Shown: in pieces, positions 60,072-64,000 of the stretch | Layout of the letters: every line of letters starts with the position of its first letter | Numbering within the stretch: the stretch's first letter is position 1 | Assembly (NCBI GenBank): GCA_026874595.1 | Contig: CM049316.1 | Coordinates: 4,414,339 to 4,478,338 of the forward strand | Direction: 5' to 3' | DNA: 64,000 nucleotides | Source: Sipunculus nudus | Taxonomy: Eukaryota > Annelida > Sipuncula > Golfingiida > Sipunculidae | Translations under genes and position numbers: made by a program | Notes under the pieces: model-generated | Databases searched by the model: none | What the model was told of the DNA's origin: nothing | The model's input: only the letters and a program-made list of their open reading frames with translations

Positions 60072-60880
60072 GTGGCAAATAAATATATAATCAGTATATA
60101 TCACTTAACAAATAATTTTTTTCATGCAATTAAATTATAATTTATATGCCACTGCAAGAATGAGGCCATTTTAGCGAATCAGAACTTTGGTAAGCTTATG
60201 TTTTTACATGGTAATATATACAGGGAGAAATAAAACATAAGTCGATATACCCAACATATTTTGCCTTCGATGAGGATTCATACTTCATGAAATGATCAAT
60301 TTGTCTCCTCTCTGGCTGATCAGACAAAATGATCAGTTGTTGTTTGTCATGCTGTCTCTTGCTGCCGCTGCCTGTTATTATGATACTATGTATCATTATC
60401 ACGTAAACCATCAGCCAAAAAAAAGAGAGAGCACTCTGATTATAAGAGTTGCTGTACAATGATTTTCCTGTTCTTGCCACTGCATTCACAAATGGCATTC
60501 CCTAATACAAAGTTTGTAAACTCTTTACAGTGTCATGAAATTTGCAATGTGATATTAATGCTACTAAGGTGGTCATCAAACATTTTGTAAATTAAATGTA
60601 TATCAATTATAATTAAATCTGATTTTGTAAATTAAAAGTATATTTTAATCAAATCTGATTTTGTAACAGTAAAAACGATTTTGAAATTTCATTGAAGCAT
60701 CCAGAGACTGTCAACATGAATAAAAATATCTTTAAAGTCTTGCTTAATTTCCTTTAAGTCTTTAGTTTGAGGCACTTTTAATCTTACATCAAACTTTTTT
60801 TCTTGTATTTTGATATAAAATTAAAAATCTCAGGCTTTGGCATAGGACTCTGAATAAAGACTATCAATAAAACTTTAAAT
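60072..60880. other. Unassigned AT-rich DNA with a 36-40-bp tandem
   Basis: ATTTTGTAAATTAAA starts at 60582 and 60622, with a third partial copy at 60658. No gene recognised; the 100-aa minus-strand frame at 60196-60498 has no known domain. Confidence 0.4.
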
Positions 60881-61025
60881 GACAACTGATGTGTATTATA
60901 AAACCTACTTTTCAAATACTGCCAACATGTGTCATCCATTGATACTGACAACTGATGTGTATTATAAAACCTATTTTTCAAATACTGCAAACATCCGTAT
61001 TCATTGATACTGACAGCTGATGTGA
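60881..61025. repeat. 66-bp tandem duplication, 2.2 copies
   Basis: GACAACTGATGTGTATTATA starts at 60881 and 60947, and GACAGCTGATGTG at 61012 begins a third, partial copy. The two full units are nearly identical. The 105-aa minus-strand frame at 60784-61101 contains the repeat twice (CWQYLKSRFYNTHQLS-type text) and is not considered a gene. Confidence 0.88.
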
Positions 61026-62897
61026 TATTTTTGGTAAGTATATGGCAACACTCTTTCTGTTTATATATCCATAACTTACAAGGAATATTCAGCTGTGACA
61101 TTTCTTTTTAACATCAGACTAACAACCCCCTGATGTTATCTCACCTATGATATTTACAGCCTCGTAACTGCATGACCCTCTGAAAACCCCCGTGTTTGAA
61201 AATCTTAACTACCCATCTTCACTTGGTTCATTCACCTGTAAATGTTGTCTGTCACGAAACTTCACACACTCCTTGTAGTTTCTGGTGTAGATCCATATTT
61301 GATATTTTACAAGATCACATAACAGCCCATATAATCTTCATAAGATTTCTTGTAATATGTAAGAATACCACAAGAATGATCACTTTTGTTACCATCAAAA
61401 GGTGCTGTTGGCTGGGTGTGGTGTTATAACAAGAATGAAGAGATCTTTTCTGCTTGGTCGATGTATCTGTGGCTGATATCAGTTCAGTTAACTGAATATT
61501 TAAAACTGATGAAATCAATGTTAGTTAGATACTGGAAAGAGACTAATAAATCATTCTTTAGAAACATAAAAATAATCATTTAAGTTACTTTTACAGATAA
61601 AAATAAGCAATCCAGTCACTGAATATAATTTAAAATTCAAAATGGAAAAACACTTAAGCAGTATGCAGTGAAATTGTACTGAAAACTAGCTAAGGTTTCA
61701 GAAGGATAAGAAGTATTCCTTTCATTTCATGAGGAAAATCAATCCAATTACATTATGTCTCTCACAAAAACTATAACCAGATCCATTTTGAATGGTTTAT
61801 ATAAAAGAGAAATTTATCAAGGAAAAAGACCACAATTAGTTTTCAATGTAAATTAAAACAAACTCTTTTTTACAGATAATTCTGTTACAGACCTCCCACA
61901 AGCAAATGCCCTAGCATATTGCTCAATTAGGCAGTCTGCAGTTTGGCAGTATCTTAATGAATAATGTTCAAGTTGGGATGAAAATTTTTAAACACAGGCT
62001 GTCTTTAAATAAAGTCTATATGCAGGACCTGATTAAGGGTTTCTTCCTTTTCCATTTAAAACAGAGCACAGGCAGTTTACTTGCTACAGACTGAACATCT
62101 CACTTGGGAGTAGTGTTTTCAGTAATGCATCCATCATTAATCAAGGTAGGCCATATCAGTATAAATATCTAAAAAGAATCGTGGTATCAACAGATATCTA
62201 GACAAAACATAGATCAGAGAGGAGCGGACCAGGAACCGTCCTGAAAACAAGATAATGGTCTTAATGAAGACATAGTTATACCAACAAAGGAACAACTCTT
62301 TGTTGAGAAGGACTATTAATTCATTTAAAGTAAAGAAGCAGCCATTCTGGATCAGAGAATCCGTGTTTATATCAGTACTGACAGTACAAGTCAAAGAAGA
62401 CACATGGAAGCATTCATTAATGATAAAATTATCCAACAAGATGGAAGTTTTACAAAGATCTTTGATCATTATTTTCTTATATCGATTCATAAAATCAACC
62501 AGGGAAAAAAAAATGAATGCCTTAATTGGATAATTATATCTGAAAGCCAGATCTGCTGCTGTTTTTGTGAGATTAATGGCACAAACTGAGCTGCTTTTAA
62601 TGTGATATCTAACAGCACTTACACAGGAGCCAGGTTTGATGTGATAGCTACAGCCTTGGCATTTAATGGAGCAGCAGTGGCATAATGCAATACAAGTGGG
62701 ATATATTATTTTACATATTTTGAAACGACATTTGCCAAATCACAACCTTACACATTTAGAAGTGTAGTGTGGTACGTGTATAGTTTCACTGCATATTTCC
62801 ACTGGCATTTATTAACACTTAAAGTGTAAAGACACATTGTGTATTTAAGCACACTGCATATATAGTAATTATTCATTGACACTGTAAACACCACATA
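61026..62897. other. Unassigned AT-rich DNA
   Basis: No gene recognised. Overlapping frames on both strands at 61196-61583 and 62137-62589 shadow each other and lack domains. Confidence 0.35.
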
Positions 62898-62977
62898 CAG
62901 TAAAAAAGTACAGAAAAGGGCCTGTACACATTTACTAGGAACAATGTTTACAGGCCCTTTTCTGTACTTTTTGACTG
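62898..62977. repeat. 80-nt hairpin with 29-bp near-perfect arms
   Basis: Left arm 62898-62926 and right arm 62949-62977 are inverted copies with a single mismatch near the base of the stem; the loop is 22 nt. The stem centre is AGAAAAGGGCCTGTA. The size and shape are those of a microRNA precursor, but the near-perfect pairing also fits a small foldback element or a recent inverted duplication. No flanking target duplication is evident. Confidence 0.9.
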
Positions 62978-63794
62978 AAAAAAAGCTCATTTAAACATAA
63001 AGTATGCATGCCCAACATGGAGGGAGTGAGGAGAGCTAGTTTGTGGGGATAAAAGAATATTTAACACACAATGGGAACACTTCTAAGCAGATGCTCATCT
63101 CAGCATATTTCAGATACATGAAAGGTTTGTGGAATAATGATATGGAAGAAGGATGAAACATTTGTTGCTAACAAGAGTCTTCAAATGTCAATTAGTAAAT
63201 GCCTTGATCCATTTCAAACAGAAATCACACAAAAGTTACACCTTTTAATCAGCTGGATTATAATAAAATAAATAAATAAGCTGGATGTTATTGACAATGG
63301 AAATACAATTTTTTCAACAGAAATTGGGGGAGTCATTTTGTGTGGACATTTTGTAAACCTTAGGTTGAGAAAACTGACAATGCACATATACTGGTGCAAT
63401 TCATACCAGTTTCTGATCTGCCTAACAAGGCATTAGTGAGATATTATTGATGTAGTCTGACAGATTGGTCAGAGGTGGGGCTGTATTACAGAGGTATTGA
63501 TTATTATTATCAATACCTGTACTCAAAAATATAGCAAATACACCCAGGTCAATCTAGCACTACAGCAAACCCACTGGCCTAAGTTACATTAGCTTGAAAC
63601 TACATCAAACATTTTATTTGAGTTTCTACTGTCTGTTACTATATAGGAAATGCCTTCATATGATTGACATGTATTAGCACTCAGGGCTTAAACATGTACC
63701 TAAGATATATAAATAATACTGCAGATTACTGAATTATTCTTGAGATAAGCTAGTTTATGAATGTGTGCTTCACGCTTTACTTTCAAGATACAAT
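62978..63794. other. Unassigned DNA
   Basis: No gene or repeat recognised. Confidence 0.35.
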
Positions 63795-63893
63795 TATGTA
63801 CTTTGTGTGTGAATGTGTACTTCATGGTACATATATGTACTCTTGATTAAAAATATGTACCTCTTGGTATAAGTGTGCACTTCTAGGTGAGAA
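63795..63893. repeat. 20-bp degenerate minisatellite, five units
   Basis: TATGTAC, GTGTAC, TATGTAC, TATGTAC and GTGTGCAC start at 63795, 63815, 63834, 63854 and 63873, each followed by a CTT/TCTT-containing segment. The steady 19-20-bp spacing supports an old tandem. Confidence 0.6.
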
Positions 63894-64000
63894 AGTCTAA
63901 CCAACTTTGCTTCCTGTAAGAATGTGTTTGTATGCTTGGTATTTCGTCTGTTAACAAAAGAGTTATATAATCATAAACATTTTTTTTTTGTTTACTACTG

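Noticed and set aside
60196-60498. 100-aa minus-strand frame next to the hAT-type element as a transposase remnant
   Set aside because: It lies outside the element's right end and shows no hAT dimerisation or catalytic motif.

Overview
This is AT-rich eukaryotic DNA with no bacterial-type gene packing. The origin that fits best is a mollusc, probably a bivalve. The reason is repeated copies of pearl/HINE-type elements: about 145-180 bp tandem cores followed by a GGAC/ACGG tetranucleotide run and a terminal palindrome, a design described mainly from bivalves. The species cannot be named from the sequence. No complete host protein-coding gene can be recognised, so the window looks like intergenic or long-intron DNA built by successive transposon insertions. 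A few exon-like pieces are listed with low confidence.

Layout. 1-3524: a decayed CR1/L2-type LINE, split by an 864-bp TG...CA insertion that looks like a solo LTR. About 3893-6374: a three-level nest of pearl/HINE-like elements. 6375-16000: mostly unrecognised AT-rich DNA with a TGAA-rich microsatellite, one or two tRNA-related SINE relics and a perfect CRE octamer. 16005-18025: two family-1 HINE-like copies. 18026-26870: mostly unrecognised, with a second solo-LTR candidate at 24430-25275, a 33-bp minisatellite and short ORFs. 26875-28885: two copies of a 640-bp segment. 29800-34106: a cluster of family-1 copies. 34823-35473: a possible spliced untranslated exon. 39150-40247: eighteen 61-bp units without a length change. 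41330-41610: a short-period array carrying M-box-like and ZNF143-like motifs. 42760-50645: four pearl-like elements whose cores repeat TGACCTTTGACC. 53178-53610: a decayed 161-bp tandem repeat. 54735-60071: a non-autonomous hAT-type DNA transposon interrupted by a 5'-truncated L1/Tx1-type LINE. 60072-64000: small tandem duplications and an 80-nt near-perfect hairpin.

The nesting gives relative ages. The L2 LINE predates the LTR inside it, the hAT element predates the L1/Tx1 LINE, and HINE family 1 predates family 2, which predates family 3. The L1/Tx1 copy is probably the youngest large insertion: one stop codon, a long poly-A tail and an exact 13-bp target duplication. All calls come from reading the sequence by eye; family names rest on motif recognition, not on a database search.
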